From: Calothrix sp. NIES-4105 | GTDB taxonomy: Bacteria > Cyanobacteriota > Cyanobacteriia > Cyanobacteriales > Nostocaceae | DNA length: 64,000 bases | Assembly (NCBI RefSeq): GCF_002368415.1 | Contig: NZ_AP018290.1 | Location: 6,461,614-6,525,613 of the forward strand | Reading direction: 5' to 3' | Part shown: piece after piece, positions 1 through 8,649 of the stretch | How the letters are laid out: each line of letters begins with the position of its first letter | How positions within the stretch are numbered: position 1 is the stretch's first letter | The notes under the pieces: generated by a model | Database searches by the model: none | Seen by the model: the letters and a program-made list of their open reading frames with translations, nothing else | Told to the model about the DNA's origin: nothing | Made by a program: the position numbers and the translations under genes

Positions 1-224
1 TTCAAATTCAGTCTCAACAATTTGGATTTTACAAAACTTTGGAACAAGCACAACAATGGAATGGACAAGTATTTCATCCCAAAGAAAATCCTTTGCTGCA
101 AGTTCCACTAGAGGAATTAGAGAAACTCAAAACTCAATATAAAAGAGAAATTCAAAACAAAGCGACAGAACAAGGTGTGTGGTACGAAAATTTAACTTAT
201 TTTATTACTGCTAGAAAAGTGTGA
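1..224 (+). CDS. C-terminal end of a SAM-dependent methyltransferase, cut by the window start
   Basis: The reading frame is open from base 3 back to the window edge and stops at 222-224, so this is the 3' end of a longer gene. Its last 60 residues resemble the C-terminus of the next gene: both have a tryptophan-asparagine-glycine pair, an NPLL(K/Q)(L/V)P segment, an alternating charged helix and a closing E(K/Q)GVW motif. The two genes are therefore tandem paralogues, 7 bases apart. The catalytic SAM-binding part lies outside the window, so the methyltransferase call depends on the neighbour. Confidence 0.7.
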   Translation, partial: QIQSQQFGFYKTLEQAQQWNGQVFHPKENPLLQVPLEELEKLKTQYKREIQNKATEQGVWYENLTYFITARKV

Positions 225-231
225 TCGAAAT

Positions 232-1062
232 ATGTCAGATAATTTACATAATCAACCTGTACTTAACGAATACAAACAGCAAGTTGCTGATTACTTCAAC
301 TCTCGAACTAATTATGATGATAGCAATTTAGCACAAAAGCGTGCGCGTCATTTTGTCGAAGCAGTTCCAATCCAAAAAGGACAGACAATATTAGATGTTG
401 CTGTTGGTACTGGTTTAGTTGCAATTTCCGTAGCAGAGTTAGTTGGTAATGATGGTAAAGTTATTGGTATTGATATTGCCAACAATTTACTTAATATAGC
501 GCGCGGTAAGATAGAAGAATTAGGAATCAAGAATATTGAACTTATCGAAGCAGATGCAGATGATATAGATTTCAGTGAAAACAGCTTTGATGCAATTTTA
601 TGTTGTTCTGCCATCATGTGTTTTCGGGATATCCATAATGTACTACGCAATTGGTATCGCTTTGTAAAACCAGGTGGACTAGTCGCTTTTAATTCATACC
701 ACGAACAATCTTTAATGGCGCCTACAATTTTTGCCGCTTGTGCAAAATATGGTATTTCACTACCCAATATTCATGCACCACTTGGGACTGTACAAAAATG
801 CGAAAATATGCTTAAAGAAGCTGGTTTTCAAAATATTGATGTCAAAACTGAGCAATTTGGAAAATGTCTTACCCTTAACGACGCGCGTAATACTTGGAAC
901 GGTAAAACTTGGCTTTATCCAGATAACCCGTTGTTAAAATTACCTACATCCACAATTGAGCAAATAAAAGCTGAATATGATACACAAATTGAAGCATTAG
1001 CTACTGAAAAAGGTGTTTGGTGGGATATCACTACTTTTTTAGCTATTGGTCATAAAGCTTAG
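232..1062 (+). CDS. Class I SAM-dependent methyltransferase, UbiE-like
   Basis: A 276-residue protein with the Rossmann SAM-binding fold. Motif I reads ILDVAVGTGLVAISVAE (about residues 54-70), motif II is VIGIDIA, an acidic EADADDIDF follows, and FDAILCCSAIMCF is motif IV. The post-I segment VKPGGLVAFNSY is typical of UbiE/Coq5-like small-molecule methylases. The substrate cannot be inferred. It starts with ATG seven bases after the stop of a paralogue, so the two probably form an operon with the DUF427 gene downstream. The C-terminal 70 residues match the preceding gene and may be a substrate cap. Confidence 0.85.
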   Translation: MSDNLHNQPVLNEYKQQVADYFNSRTNYDDSNLAQKRARHFVEAVPIQKGQTILDVAVGTGLVAISVAELVGNDGKVIGIDIANNLLNIARGKIEELGIKNIELIEADADDIDFSENSFDAILCCSAIMCFRDIHNVLRNWYRFVKPGGLVAFNSYHEQSLMAPTIFAACAKYGISLPNIHAPLGTVQKCENMLKEAGFQNIDVKTEQFGKCLTLNDARNTWNGKTWLYPDNPLLKLPTSTIEQIKAEYDTQIEALATEKGVWWDITTFLAIGHKA

Positions 1063-1105
1063 TTGTTACTATAAAATCATAGTATATATACTTATTGTTA
1101 GCTTT

Positions 1106-1600
1106 ATGAAACCGCAACGCATTGAACCTCAACCTGGACAAGAGTCAGTATGGGACTACCCACGTCCACCACGTTTAGAAGATGTCAGCAAGCATATTCA
1201 GATTATTTTTAACGGTGAAACAATCGCTGATACTCACAATGCAAAACGAGTCTTAGAAACTAGTCATCCGCCAGTTTACTATATTCCACCTGCGGACATT
1301 AAAATGGAGTACCTGATCAAAATGCCCCAATCTAGTTTCTGCGAGTGGAAGGGACCTGCCGGATATTACACACTCCGTGTTGGTGATAAAGAACTGCAAA
1401 ACGTTGCCTGGTTCTATCCTAACCCCACACCTAATTTTGCATCAATCAAAGATTATGTCGCTTTTTATGCACACCCAATGGATGCATGTTATGTAGATGG
1501 CGAAAAAGTGGCGCCGCAACCAGGAAATTTCTACGGTGGTTGGATAACCAAAGATATTGTTGGACCATTCAAAGGTATTCCCGGTAGTTGGGGATGGTAG
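1106..1600 (+). CDS. DUF427 domain-containing protein
   Basis: I place the start at the ATG at 1106 (MKPQRIEP), because earlier in-frame codons overlap the methyltransferase gene. The 164-residue product has the DUF427 pattern: an N-terminal WDYPRPPR segment, the strand IIFNGETIADT, the motif LETSHPPVYYIPP, a central FCEWKGPAGYY, then AWFYPNP and YVAFY. DUF427 proteins are small beta-tent proteins common in cyanobacteria, with no firmly known role. It lies 43 bases after the methyltransferase and is probably co-transcribed. Confidence 0.85.
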   Translation: MKPQRIEPQPGQESVWDYPRPPRLEDVSKHIQIIFNGETIADTHNAKRVLETSHPPVYYIPPADIKMEYLIKMPQSSFCEWKGPAGYYTLRVGDKELQNVAWFYPNPTPNFASIKDYVAFYAHPMDACYVDGEKVAPQPGNFYGGWITKDIVGPFKGIPGSWGW

Positions 1601-1621
1601 GGGCACATTAACTAGTTGTAG

Positions 1622-1638
1622 GGTGGGCAGTGCCCACC
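1622..1638. repeat. Short palindrome of the GGTGGGCA/TGCCCACC family
   Basis: GGTGGGCA-G-TGCCCACC is an 8-bp perfect stem, 22 bases after the DUF427 stop. Related hairpins recur downstream of genes in this window (2384, 5592, 24972, 25639, 45048, 63149), so this is a dispersed repeat that may also end transcription. It has no run of T after the stem. Confidence 0.7.
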
Positions 1639-1710
1639 TTACAAAGCGTGGAGTTAAAGTCCAATCATTTAAAATTGAGATTGAATACTTATTAAGCTGA
1701 AATTTTGTTT

Positions 1711-2019
1711 ATGCTATCTGTCAGCACAGAACACATTGAGATTACACCTGGAGTTCGTGGAGGAAAACCACGTATTACAGGAACCAGGATTGCAGTCGAA
1801 GATATAGTGGTGATGCATTTAAAAATGGGGCTTTCATTACCAGAGATTGCCGCAAAATATGATTTATCGATGGCTTGCGTTCATGCAGCAATGGCATATT
1901 ATTTTGACCATCAAGAAACTATTGACTCAACTTTGGCTGACGATGAAGCATTTGTAGAAGCTTTCAAACGTAATCACCCTTCTCGTTTACAAGAGAAATT
2001 AAGGAATTTGCGCCCTTGA
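1711..2019 (+). CDS. DUF433 antitoxin (VapB-like)
   Basis: A 102-residue protein; I prefer the ATG at 1711 to a TTG six bases earlier. It has the DUF433 core: HIEITPGVRGGKPRITGTRI, then IVVMHLKMGLSLPEIAAKYDLS, a winged-helix DNA-binding unit, followed by an acidic tail. DUF433 proteins are antitoxins and autorepressors paired with DUF5615 PIN-like toxins, and exactly such a gene follows with a 4-base overlap. The pairing makes the call strong. It would act by binding the toxin and its own promoter. Confidence 0.85.
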   Translation: MLSVSTEHIEITPGVRGGKPRITGTRIAVEDIVVMHLKMGLSLPEIAAKYDLSMACVHAAMAYYFDHQETIDSTLADDEAFVEAFKRNHPSRLQEKLRNLRP

Positions 2020-2351
2020 GTGAGAAAATAAAGTTTCATTTGGACGAGAACGTAGACCCAGCTATTGCCGCTGGATTACGTCGTCATGGAATTGATGTAA
2101 CTACGACAAAGGAAGTTGGATTACTTACTAAAAGCGATGATGAGCAGTTAGAATTTATTTGCGCTACTCAACGTGTTATTTTTACCCAAGATACCGATTT
2201 TTTAAGAATTGCGAGCTATAACCAAACTCATCCGGGTATTACTTATTGTCAAAAAGGAACTCGCTCTATCGGTGAAATTGTTGCTGGATTAACTCTAATT
2301 TACGAAGTGTTTTCGCCTCAAGAGATGATTGGACAAGTTGAGTTTTTGTAA
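2016..2351 (+). CDS. DUF5615 PIN-like toxin
   Basis: A 111-residue protein that starts at a TTG overlapping the antitoxin stop (TTGA). The PIN-like acidic residues are visible in FHLDENVDPAIAAGLRRHGI (Asp and Glu) and in FTQDTDFLRIA (Asp-x-Asp). The segment TTKEVGLLTKSDDEQLEFI is typical of DUF5615 (Mut7-C-like) toxins, which are expected to be ribonucleases. Translational coupling to the DUF433 antitoxin is the usual arrangement. The gene looks complete. Confidence 0.85.
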   Translation: MSEKIKFHLDENVDPAIAAGLRRHGIDVTTTKEVGLLTKSDDEQLEFICATQRVIFTQDTDFLRIASYNQTHPGITYCQKGTRSIGEIVAGLTLIYEVFSPQEMIGQVEFL

Positions 2352-2383
2352 TTAGGGACTTTCAAAAATTAGATTAATTATTT

Positions 2384-2412
2384 TGTGGGCGGGCAAGGAT
2401 GCCCACTCCACA
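2384..2412. terminator. Hairpin between convergent genes
   Basis: TTGTGG and CCACAA arms enclose an inner GGGC/GCCC pair around AAGGAT. It lies between the DUF5615 stop (2351) and the convergent protease stop (2418), so it could serve as a bidirectional terminator. It belongs to the recurrent cyanobacterial repeat with GGCAAGGATGCC at its centre. Confidence 0.55.
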
Positions 2413-2417
2413 AGACT

Positions 2418-3191
2418 CTATTGTTTCCATCCTAATTTAGTTGGCTGCTCATATACCTTTTTTAAGGTATTCACATCTCTAGTTGAGATTAATGGTGGGT
2501 TACGTACTTGGGAAAAGTATAAAGCGTCGCTTTGTAATGGGCTATGTCCCCAAATACCTAATGCGTGACCAAGTTCGTGCCGCGCGGCAGCAGTAAGATA
2601 TTCACCCATTTGACTAGGACTCAATAGAATACTAAAGCGATGATATAAGATATTATTTTTTGTATATAAATTATATGTAGTCTGTGCGGAACGCGCGCGC
2701 GGTGGGTTTCCTTGAAGTGGTGGCGCCTTTCTTAAAATCGTAATATCTGCTGACTCTGATTCCTCAACTATCTGTACAGGTAAATAAGCATTCCATTCTT
2801 GAACTGTAGACGAGACAGCTTTTACCCATGTATCTGCTTGATTGTTATTGAGATTTTTTGGCGTTTCGATATAAACTTTAACAGGAAAATTTGACCAGAC
2901 TAAATATCCGACTTCTGTTGGTTTCACAGCGTCGAAATAATCACCACTATTTTTAGTATCTTGCCAACGCGCGAGTGTTGACGGAAGAGGATGTGTAATT
3001 GGTGTTTGCCCAATGACAATAGACTGCGAGTTAATTAGAACTAGCAGCCAAGTAGTTAAAAATATTCCTATAAATATAGATATACGCCAAAATAGACGAC
3101 TAAATAAATGGCGCCAATAATAGAATTCCAAGATATTTACTAGGATATTGGGTCTAGGGTTACGGTTATAGTATTTTTGTTCCGTTCCCAT
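2418..3191 (-). CDS. Matrixin-type zinc metallopeptidase, membrane-anchored
   Basis: The 257-residue product has the zinc-binding consensus HExxHxxGxxxH as HELGHALGIWGH near residue 210, in the context of peptidase M10/matrixin domains. A hydrophobic stretch at residues 35-58 (IFIGIFLTTWLLVLI) suggests an N-terminal signal anchor, with the catalytic part outside the cytoplasmic membrane. The segment WSNFPVKVYIE followed by an extended region is the usual N-terminal strand of cyanobacterial matrixin-like proteins. The Met-turn is not obvious. The substrate is unknown. It is transcribed away from secG, 31 bases downstream of it. Confidence 0.8.
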   Translation of the reverse strand: MGTEQKYYNRNPRPNILVNILEFYYWRHLFSRLFWRISIFIGIFLTTWLLVLINSQSIVIGQTPITHPLPSTLARWQDTKNSGDYFDAVKPTEVGYLVWSNFPVKVYIETPKNLNNNQADTWVKAVSSTVQEWNAYLPVQIVEESESADITILRKAPPLQGNPPRARSAQTTYNLYTKNNILYHRFSILLSPSQMGEYLTAAARHELGHALGIWGHSPLQSDALYFSQVRNPPLISTRDVNTLKKVYEQPTKLGWKQ

Positions 3192-3222
3192 TGCCCTATC
3201 CTCTCCTCTTACGCCTTACTAC

Positions 3223-3456
3223 TTATTTAGGTAACCAACCAGCGCTTAACACCACAGTCAAACCCATAAATATAGCAGTTAATGCCCAAGTTACGCGGTT
3301 AAGAGTACTTTCAGCGCTTTTGGTACTGCTAAATAATTGAGCTTGTCCACCAATAGCGCCAATACCATCACCTTTTGGACTATGAAGTAATACCAAAATA
3401 ATTAAGCCAACAGCAGAGAATGTCCAGATTCCTTGAACAATATTAGTAACGGTCAT
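3223..3456 (-). CDS. secG: Preprotein translocase subunit SecG
   Basis: A 77-residue protein with two transmembrane helices (about residues 5-25 and 52-72) and the SecG signature LLHSPKGDGIGAIGGQAQLF between them. SecG joins SecYE in the plasma membrane (and possibly thylakoids) to speed protein export. I chose the ATG at 3456 over a TTG two codons upstream. It lies 85 bases after gpmI on the same strand, and a gpmI-secG pair fits common cyanobacterial order. Confidence 0.93.
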   Translation of the reverse strand: MTVTNIVQGIWTFSAVGLIILVLLHSPKGDGIGAIGGQAQLFSSTKSAESTLNRVTWALTAIFMGLTVVLSAGWLPK

Positions 3457-3498
3457 GATCAAATTAAATCAAAAAGGTTAATAGTTAATAGCCTGTAA

Positions 3499-3520
3499 GT
3501 AGGGCAAAGCCCCACCTACT
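3499..3520. repeat. Small palindromic repeat in the gpmI-secG spacer
   Basis: AGTAGG-GCAAAGCCC-CACCTACT forms a short stem (AGTAGG/CCTACT with an inner GGC/GCC). It is one of the dispersed GGGC..GCCC repeats of this window. A read-through or processing role is possible but unproven. Confidence 0.5.
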
Positions 3521-3541
3521 GGTTAATAACTGTCTACTATT

Positions 3542-5140
3542 CTACATTCCCACTTGTGCAGGTGTGCGGTTGTTTCGCACTTCATACTCCGCAGATTGTA
3601 CCAGGGATTTCCCAGTCATTTCTGGTGGTTGGGGAATTTGCAAAATATCTAAAATTGTTGGGGCAATGTCCGCTAACTTACCATCTGAGCGTAAGGTAAC
3701 ATCTGTGCCGTGTCCAGGAATTTTTGCTCCTTCGCCTTCAACTAAAATTAAAGGCACAGGATTTGTAGTGTGAGCAGTCCAAGGATTACCCGTTTCATCT
3801 ATAAGTTGTTCTGCGTTGCCGTGGTCAGCGGTAATAATCGCCGTGCCACCTGCTTTTATTATGCCTTCAAGCAGGCGCCCCACACAACGGTCTACTGTTT
3901 CAATAGCTTGCACTGTGGCTTCAATTAGCCCTGTATGCCCAACCATATCCGGATTGGCATAATTTATTACCACTAGCGAGTAGATTTGCTTCCCTATAGC
4001 AGCTAATGCTACATCGGTCAGGGGTTCAGCTGACATTTTAGGCGCCTTATCATAAGTTGCGACCATCGGACTTGAGACAAGTTCGCGGTCTTCACCTGGG
4101 AAGGGTTCTTCTAACCCACCGTTGAAGAAATAAGTTACATGCGCGTATTTTTCAGTTTCCGAAGTGCGGAACTGTTTTAAACCCCGTTGCGATATTACTT
4201 CCCCCAAAATGTTACTAAGATTTTGTGGCTCAAATGCAACACTAACTCGTAATTCCGGGTCATATTGCGTAAAAGTCACAAAAGACAATGGCGTTATAAA
4301 TTGACGCTCAAAGCCTTTAAAATTGGGACTTACTAAAGCTTGAGTTAGCTGCCGCGCGCGGTCAGGGCGGAAGTTAAAAAAGATAACACCATCGCCAGCT
4401 TCAATTGCTCCTGGTGCTAACCGCACGGGAACAATAAACTCGTCGGTTATGTCAGCAGCATAAGAAGCTTTTACAGTTTCTACTGCTGAGAGCATATTAC
4501 CCTCACCATCAATAGTCATCACATCGTAGGCAAGTTTAACTCGATCCCAACGACGATCCCTATCCATTGCGTAGTAGCGACCGCTAATTGTAGCGATTTT
4601 ACCAATACCAATGCGATCTATGTAATTTTGAATTAGTCCTACCGCTTCTACACTTTCTTTGGGCGTGGTGTCACGACCATCGGTAATAGCGTGAATACAA
4701 ACTTGAGATATGCCTTGTGCTTTAGCTAAGTCAAGTAGTCCAAACAGGTGGCTAATATGGGAGTGTACACCTCCCTCAGAACAAAGCCCGACCATATGCA
4801 GTTTGCCGTTTCGACTCAGGACTTCCTGACAAATCTTCACTAACGCTGGGTTTTTATTAATGGAACCGTCTTCAACCGCATCTGAAATGCGTACTAACTC
4901 TTGCGGTACCACTCGACCAGCGCCAATATTCAAATGACCAACTTCTGAGTTACCCATTTGACCTTCTGGCAAACCAACGGCTTTTCCTGATGTGCGAATA
5001 AGGGTGTGCGGATATGCCGACCATAGGCTATTCATCACGGGAGTCTTAGCCTGTGCGATTGCATTTCCCTCTATCTCCTCACAGTAGCCCCATCCGTCTA
5101 AAATGACTAGCACCACGGGAGCAACAGGTGCTTTGGTCAT
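3542..5140 (-). CDS. gpmI: 2,3-bisphosphoglycerate-independent phosphoglycerate mutase
   Basis: This 532-residue enzyme interconverts 3- and 2-phosphoglycerate in glycolysis and carbon export from the Calvin cycle. The N-terminal metal site VLVILDGWGYCEE and the phosphoserine loop GQMGNSEVGHLNIGAGR are present. So are DGRDTTPKE, the substrate-binding RPDRARQL, and the C-terminal metal sites VVINYANPDMVGHTG and ITADHGNAEQ. Length is normal for the family (about 510-535). The ATG at 5140 is well placed. The mutase needs two Mn/Zn ions, and all the usual Asp/His ligands can be seen. Confidence 0.97.
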   Translation of the reverse strand: MTKAPVAPVVLVILDGWGYCEEIEGNAIAQAKTPVMNSLWSAYPHTLIRTSGKAVGLPEGQMGNSEVGHLNIGAGRVVPQELVRISDAVEDGSINKNPALVKICQEVLSRNGKLHMVGLCSEGGVHSHISHLFGLLDLAKAQGISQVCIHAITDGRDTTPKESVEAVGLIQNYIDRIGIGKIATISGRYYAMDRDRRWDRVKLAYDVMTIDGEGNMLSAVETVKASYAADITDEFIVPVRLAPGAIEAGDGVIFFNFRPDRARQLTQALVSPNFKGFERQFITPLSFVTFTQYDPELRVSVAFEPQNLSNILGEVISQRGLKQFRTSETEKYAHVTYFFNGGLEEPFPGEDRELVSSPMVATYDKAPKMSAEPLTDVALAAIGKQIYSLVVINYANPDMVGHTGLIEATVQAIETVDRCVGRLLEGIIKAGGTAIITADHGNAEQLIDETGNPWTAHTTNPVPLILVEGEGAKIPGHGTDVTLRSDGKLADIAPTILDILQIPQPPEMTGKSLVQSAEYEVRNNRTPAQVGM

Positions 5141-5637
5141 AATAAAACTGCCCTTTACTTTTTGTAATATCCGAATAATACCACTGCTACCCCTGTTCGC
5201 AAGTGAATTTCTGCTTATAAACTTATTTTATGAAAAATATTCGTTTTTTAGACATTTTTTTATTTTTTTGCACATATATTTGATTTTCTTATATTCTATA
5301 CGTGGCGCCTATCGATGCATTTTATTCATATCTAGCTTGACTGTATCGGCGCCAACTGTTAGGGAATTTTCGAGTGGGTTTTTAATCACATTTTTTAATG
5401 CAATTTGCTATAACCAATTAGTAATTTCAAATTTGTTTTTGTATAACTCTAATCAATTGCTAAATATTCTCATTTAGTTTAAATGTCAAATGATTTTCAT
5501 TTGAATGCAGTTTAGATTATGTGTCTTTTCTTGTGGAATGGGCGTCCCACCCGTGGTTTATAAAACTAAAAGGCAGTTGTGTTGATAAAAAGGCGGGCAA
5601 GGATGCCCACCCCACAAGAGGCACTCATTAGCAGTTT
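5141..5637. other. Intergenic region with short repeats, no convincing gene
   Basis: The spacer upstream of gpmI is very AT-rich. An open frame on the plus strand here is low in complexity, overlaps the gpmI start and has no recognisable motif. Two GGCGCC sites lie at about 5305 and 5348. A GGCGGGCAAGGATGCCCACC hairpin (5592-5611) sits just past the ABC-F stop and may act as its terminator. Confidence 0.6.
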
Positions 5638-7332
5638 TTACTTTTTCTTTGCAGTAGCTTTGGCAGTTTTTGCAGCTTTTTTTGCAGCTTTTTCTTTTTC
5701 TGCTTCAGCAAGACGCGCGGCTTCTTTTTCTTCTTCGAGTTTAGTGAGATAGTAATGGTAGTCACCCAAATAAACACGAAACTCACCATCGCGAATTTCG
5801 ACAATTTTATTTGCTATCTGCGAAACAAAATAACGGTCGTGCGATACAACAATTACGCTACCATCATAATTTTGTATCGCGTCTTCAAGCATTTCCTTTG
5901 CGGGAATGTCTAAATGGTTTGTCGGCTCGTCTAAAATTAACAAATTCGCTGGACGCAGTAACATCTTAGCGAGTGCTAACCGTGCTTTTTCACCACCGCT
6001 TAATGCTGAGACATTTTTAAATACAGTGTCACCGCTAAACAAGAACCGTCCTAAAATTGTGCGAACTTCTTCGTTTGTCCAGGTTGGCACTTCGTCATGG
6101 ATGGTTTCCATAACGCTTTTGTCTAAGTCAAGTGCTTCCGCTTGGTTTTGTTCAAAGTAACCTGGAATTACATTGTGGTCACCGAGTTTCGCTGTACCTT
6201 CGCTTGGCGCCTCCATTCCCATAATCAAACGTAGTAATGTAGACTTACCCGCACCATTGGGAGCAACAAAGGCAATTCTATCACCACGCTCAACTATTAA
6301 ATTGGCGCCTAAAAACAGGATTTTATCATCATATGTATGTGTTAAATCCTTAATAATTACAACTTCGCGTCCGCTACGAGGTGCAGGAGGAAACTGGAAG
6401 TGTAATGTACGTACTGAATTTGTTGGCGCCTCAATACGTTCAATTTTATCAAGTAGCTTTTCTCGGCTTTTCGCTTGAGTACTGCGAGTCGCACTAGCAC
6501 GGAATTTTTCTACAAACGCTTGTTGCTTTTCGAGTTCTTTTTGCTGACGTTCAAAAGCATTCAGTTGTGCAGCTTGGTTTTCAGCTTTTTGTTGCAGGTA
6601 CGAAGAATAATTACCTAAATATGTAGAAGAAACACCGCGTTCAGTTTCGACAATTTGAGTACACAAACGGTCGAGAAACTCTCGGTCATGAGACACTATC
6701 ACCATTGGAGTTGTAAGTTTCTTGAGATAACCTTCCAACCACTCGATAGTTTCCAAGTCTAAGTGGTTCGTAGGTTCGTCCAGCAGTAACAAATCAGGTT
6801 CTTGCAGCAAAATCTTACCCAAACCCATCCGCATTTGCCAACCACCGCTGAAAGCACTTACCAAACGCTCCCCATCTTCGAGTTGAAAACCCATTTCTGG
6901 TAGAATCTTACCAATACGCGCGTCTAACCCGTAACCGTCAAGGGCTTCAAACTGACGTTGCAATTTGTCTAATTTATTAATTAACTTATCGAGTTCTTCG
7001 GGTGTGGCAGTCTCCATATCGCGTTGAACTTGCGCCAAAGCTAACTGTACCTGGTTTGCTTCCTTAAATACAGTCCAGAATTCTTCGTTAACAGTATGTG
7101 ATGGGTCTACCTCAAACTCTTGGTTGAGGTAAGCTATATGTAAACTCGAAGGACGAATAATTTCACCCGAAGTCGGCTCGATTTCACCTGTGATAATCTT
7201 AAGTTGGGTGGACTTGCCGGCGCCGTTAACCCCAACTAAACCAATCCTATCACCGGCTTTGACCTCCCAATTGACATCCTTGAGGACTTCACCAGTCGGG
7301 TAAATTTTACTGATATGTTCGAGTCGTAGCAT
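5638..7332 (-). CDS. ABC-F family ATP-binding protein (ribosome-associated type)
   Basis: A 564-residue soluble protein with two ABC domains and no membrane segments. Domain 1 has Walker A GVNGAGKST, signature SGGWQMRMGL and Walker B LLLLDEPTNHLDL. Domain 2 has APNGAGKST, SGGEKARLAL and LLILDEPTNHLD. The linker between them holds a long charged coiled coil with KSREKLLDKIERIE, typical of ABC-F factors that act at the ribosomal E site. The tail is Lys/Ala-rich. I moved the start to the internal ATG at 7332 (MLRLEHISKIYPTGEVL), which begins the first strand of the fold; upstream codons are not family-like. The family includes EttA, Uup and YheS, and which one applies is uncertain. Confidence 0.9.
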   Translation of the reverse strand: MLRLEHISKIYPTGEVLKDVNWEVKAGDRIGLVGVNGAGKSTQLKIITGEIEPTSGEIIRPSSLHIAYLNQEFEVDPSHTVNEEFWTVFKEANQVQLALAQVQRDMETATPEELDKLINKLDKLQRQFEALDGYGLDARIGKILPEMGFQLEDGERLVSAFSGGWQMRMGLGKILLQEPDLLLLDEPTNHLDLETIEWLEGYLKKLTTPMVIVSHDREFLDRLCTQIVETERGVSSTYLGNYSSYLQQKAENQAAQLNAFERQQKELEKQQAFVEKFRASATRSTQAKSREKLLDKIERIEAPTNSVRTLHFQFPPAPRSGREVVIIKDLTHTYDDKILFLGANLIVERGDRIAFVAPNGAGKSTLLRLIMGMEAPSEGTAKLGDHNVIPGYFEQNQAEALDLDKSVMETIHDEVPTWTNEEVRTILGRFLFSGDTVFKNVSALSGGEKARLALAKMLLRPANLLILDEPTNHLDIPAKEMLEDAIQNYDGSVIVVSHDRYFVSQIANKIVEIRDGEFRVYLGDYHYYLTKLEEEKEAARLAEAEKEKAAKKAAKTAKATAKKK

Positions 7333-7420
7333 CCAGTGTCTCCAAGGTAGGGAATGAGTAGGTACAATGCGAGAAGGCCGCATTGTGTCCAATCTTAACA
7401 AAAATTAATGCAAATGTAGA

Positions 7421-7438
7421 GACGTTACATGTAACGTC
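7421..7438. repeat. Perfect 18-bp palindrome upstream of the ABC-F gene
   Basis: GACGTTACATGTAACGTC is a perfect palindrome, 89 bases upstream of the chosen ABC-F start. It is either a dispersed TAGAGACG-type repeat (compare 7675, 37669 and 55943) or an operator. Nothing else here supports regulation. Confidence 0.6.
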
Positions 7439-7631
7439 AGAACAAGATTTTGATATTCATTTCTACCACAAAAACACAGGCTACACAGCCAAGGATGTTT
7501 GTAGGTCGGGTGGAGGCGCCTCAATACCCAACTTGCGTCGTGAAAATGTTGGGTTTTGCTACCATAAAGGAAAACTGCGCTTACGTTCACGAAGAGCGTT
7601 CCTCAACCCAACCTATAAATTATTCGATTTT

Positions 7632-7744
7632 CAATACTGCTCGGTTAAGGATTTTTTGCGATGGTTATCGGTGCGTAGAGACGCGATTAATCGCGTCTCT
7701 ACAAGGTTTTGGGTTTATCGAGTTTTCTTAACCGAGCAGTATTG
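7632..7744. mobile_element. 113-bp MITE with 18-bp inverted repeats and 10-bp target duplication
   Basis: The ends are perfect 18-bp inverted repeats: CAATACTGCTCGGTTAAG (7632-7649) and its complement (7727-7744). The 10-mer ATTCGATTTT flanks the element directly on both sides (7622-7631 and 7745-7754), as expected of a target site duplication. There is no open frame of its own. A 28-bp perfect palindrome sits inside at 7675-7702. A non-autonomous element mobilised in trans by a transposase elsewhere is the best reading. Confidence 0.8.
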
Positions 7745-7793
7745 ATTCGATTTTGAGCTATCTCTTGCAGTATTGGTATGCAAAGGGTAGAAT

Positions 7794-8091
7794 TCAAGAA
7801 ATTACCATATAGTTATTTAGTACTGTCATTTTCACGACTTTCACATCCAAATCAAGTGCGTAGGCTATTTGTTCCGGAGTTAAGCCAAAAGCTAGTAAGC
7901 GAGGTATTGATTCTATTTTGGCTTTTTGCTGGAATTCTTGTCTAAACCTTTTTTCGACTCTTCGTTTAACTTTTTGTTCAAGTTCTTCTTGTATCTCCTC
8001 TTTGACTTCCTGATAAAATGTTGTTTTTCTCAAGTCGCTTCGTTTAAACATTGCTTTTAACTCTGCCTCTTTATCTTAGATAATTTACAAT
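7794..8091 (-). pseudogene. Decayed C-terminal copy of the DUF2887 gene (third copy)
   Basis: The frame at 7794-8051 encodes FYQEVKEEIQEELEQKV, then RLLAFGLTPEQIAYALDL. This matches the coiled-coil and helix-turn-helix-like tail of the complete gene at 8650-9486. Upstream, translation through stop codons still gives KDKEAELKAM, the counterpart of KKEELKAM in the full gene. The nuclease part is missing. It may still be translated as an 85-residue tail, but it is best seen as debris of a tandem duplication. Confidence 0.75.
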
Positions 8092-8210
8092 AAAAATGTA
8101 CTAAACAAATTTAGTACTCTATGTCGTTATTTATATAATTAAATATAATTACCACTCCAGACACAGAGTACGCAGAAGATGTGATAAAAGAACTTTGAGG
8201 CTGGCGCCCG

Positions 8211-8545
8211 TTAAGAGCCTAAGTTATTTTCTTGCACTACTTGTCTTACCACTTCCACGCTGATATCAAGTGCTTGAGCTATTTGTTCTGGAGTTAAACC
8301 TATAGCTAGTAAGCGAGATATAGATTTTAGTTTTACTTTTTGTTCGACCTCTTCTTGGATTTCTTCTTTAACTTCCTGATAAAACGTTGTTTTCCTCAAG
8401 TCGCTTTTTCTAAACATCGCTTTTAACTCCTCCTTCTTAATCTTAGGCAGTTTGTACAATAAAATTGTTCCTATTAAATCAAGTAGTTGCTGCTGTTAGG
8501 ATTGTGGAAGACCCTGTTGTTTAGTTCTCGCAATTAACTCCTGAG
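8211..8545 (-). pseudogene. Decayed C-terminal copy of the DUF2887 gene (second copy)
   Basis: The open part (8211-8459) encodes YKLPKIKKEELKAMFRKSD and the tail RLLAIGLTPEQIAQALDISV, nearly identical to the full gene. Before it, LIARTKQQGLPQS is followed by a stop and then QQQLLDLIGTIL, so homology continues across an in-frame stop. The nuclease domain is absent. The bases around 8551-8615 and 8109-8180 (with CTCTATGTC and CACAGAGTAC) are also similar, so the duplicated unit is about 430 bp including downstream DNA. Confidence 0.8.
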
Positions 8546-8649
8546 CTTTTAATACTCTATGTCATTGTTTATATCGGTAAAAATTACTACCGAGACACAG
8601 AGTACACAGAGGAGATAGTATAGTTAAGAGAAGTTTGGATTAGCGCTAG

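Noticed and set aside
2383-2568. Plus-strand 61-residue frame after the DUF5615 gene
   Set aside because: It is the complement of the C-terminus of the matrixin-type gene plus a repeat hairpin.
5103-5477. Plus-strand frame of 124 codons upstream of gpmI
   Set aside because: It overlaps the gpmI start, is low in complexity (Phe/Leu/Ile) and has no motif or ribosome-binding site.
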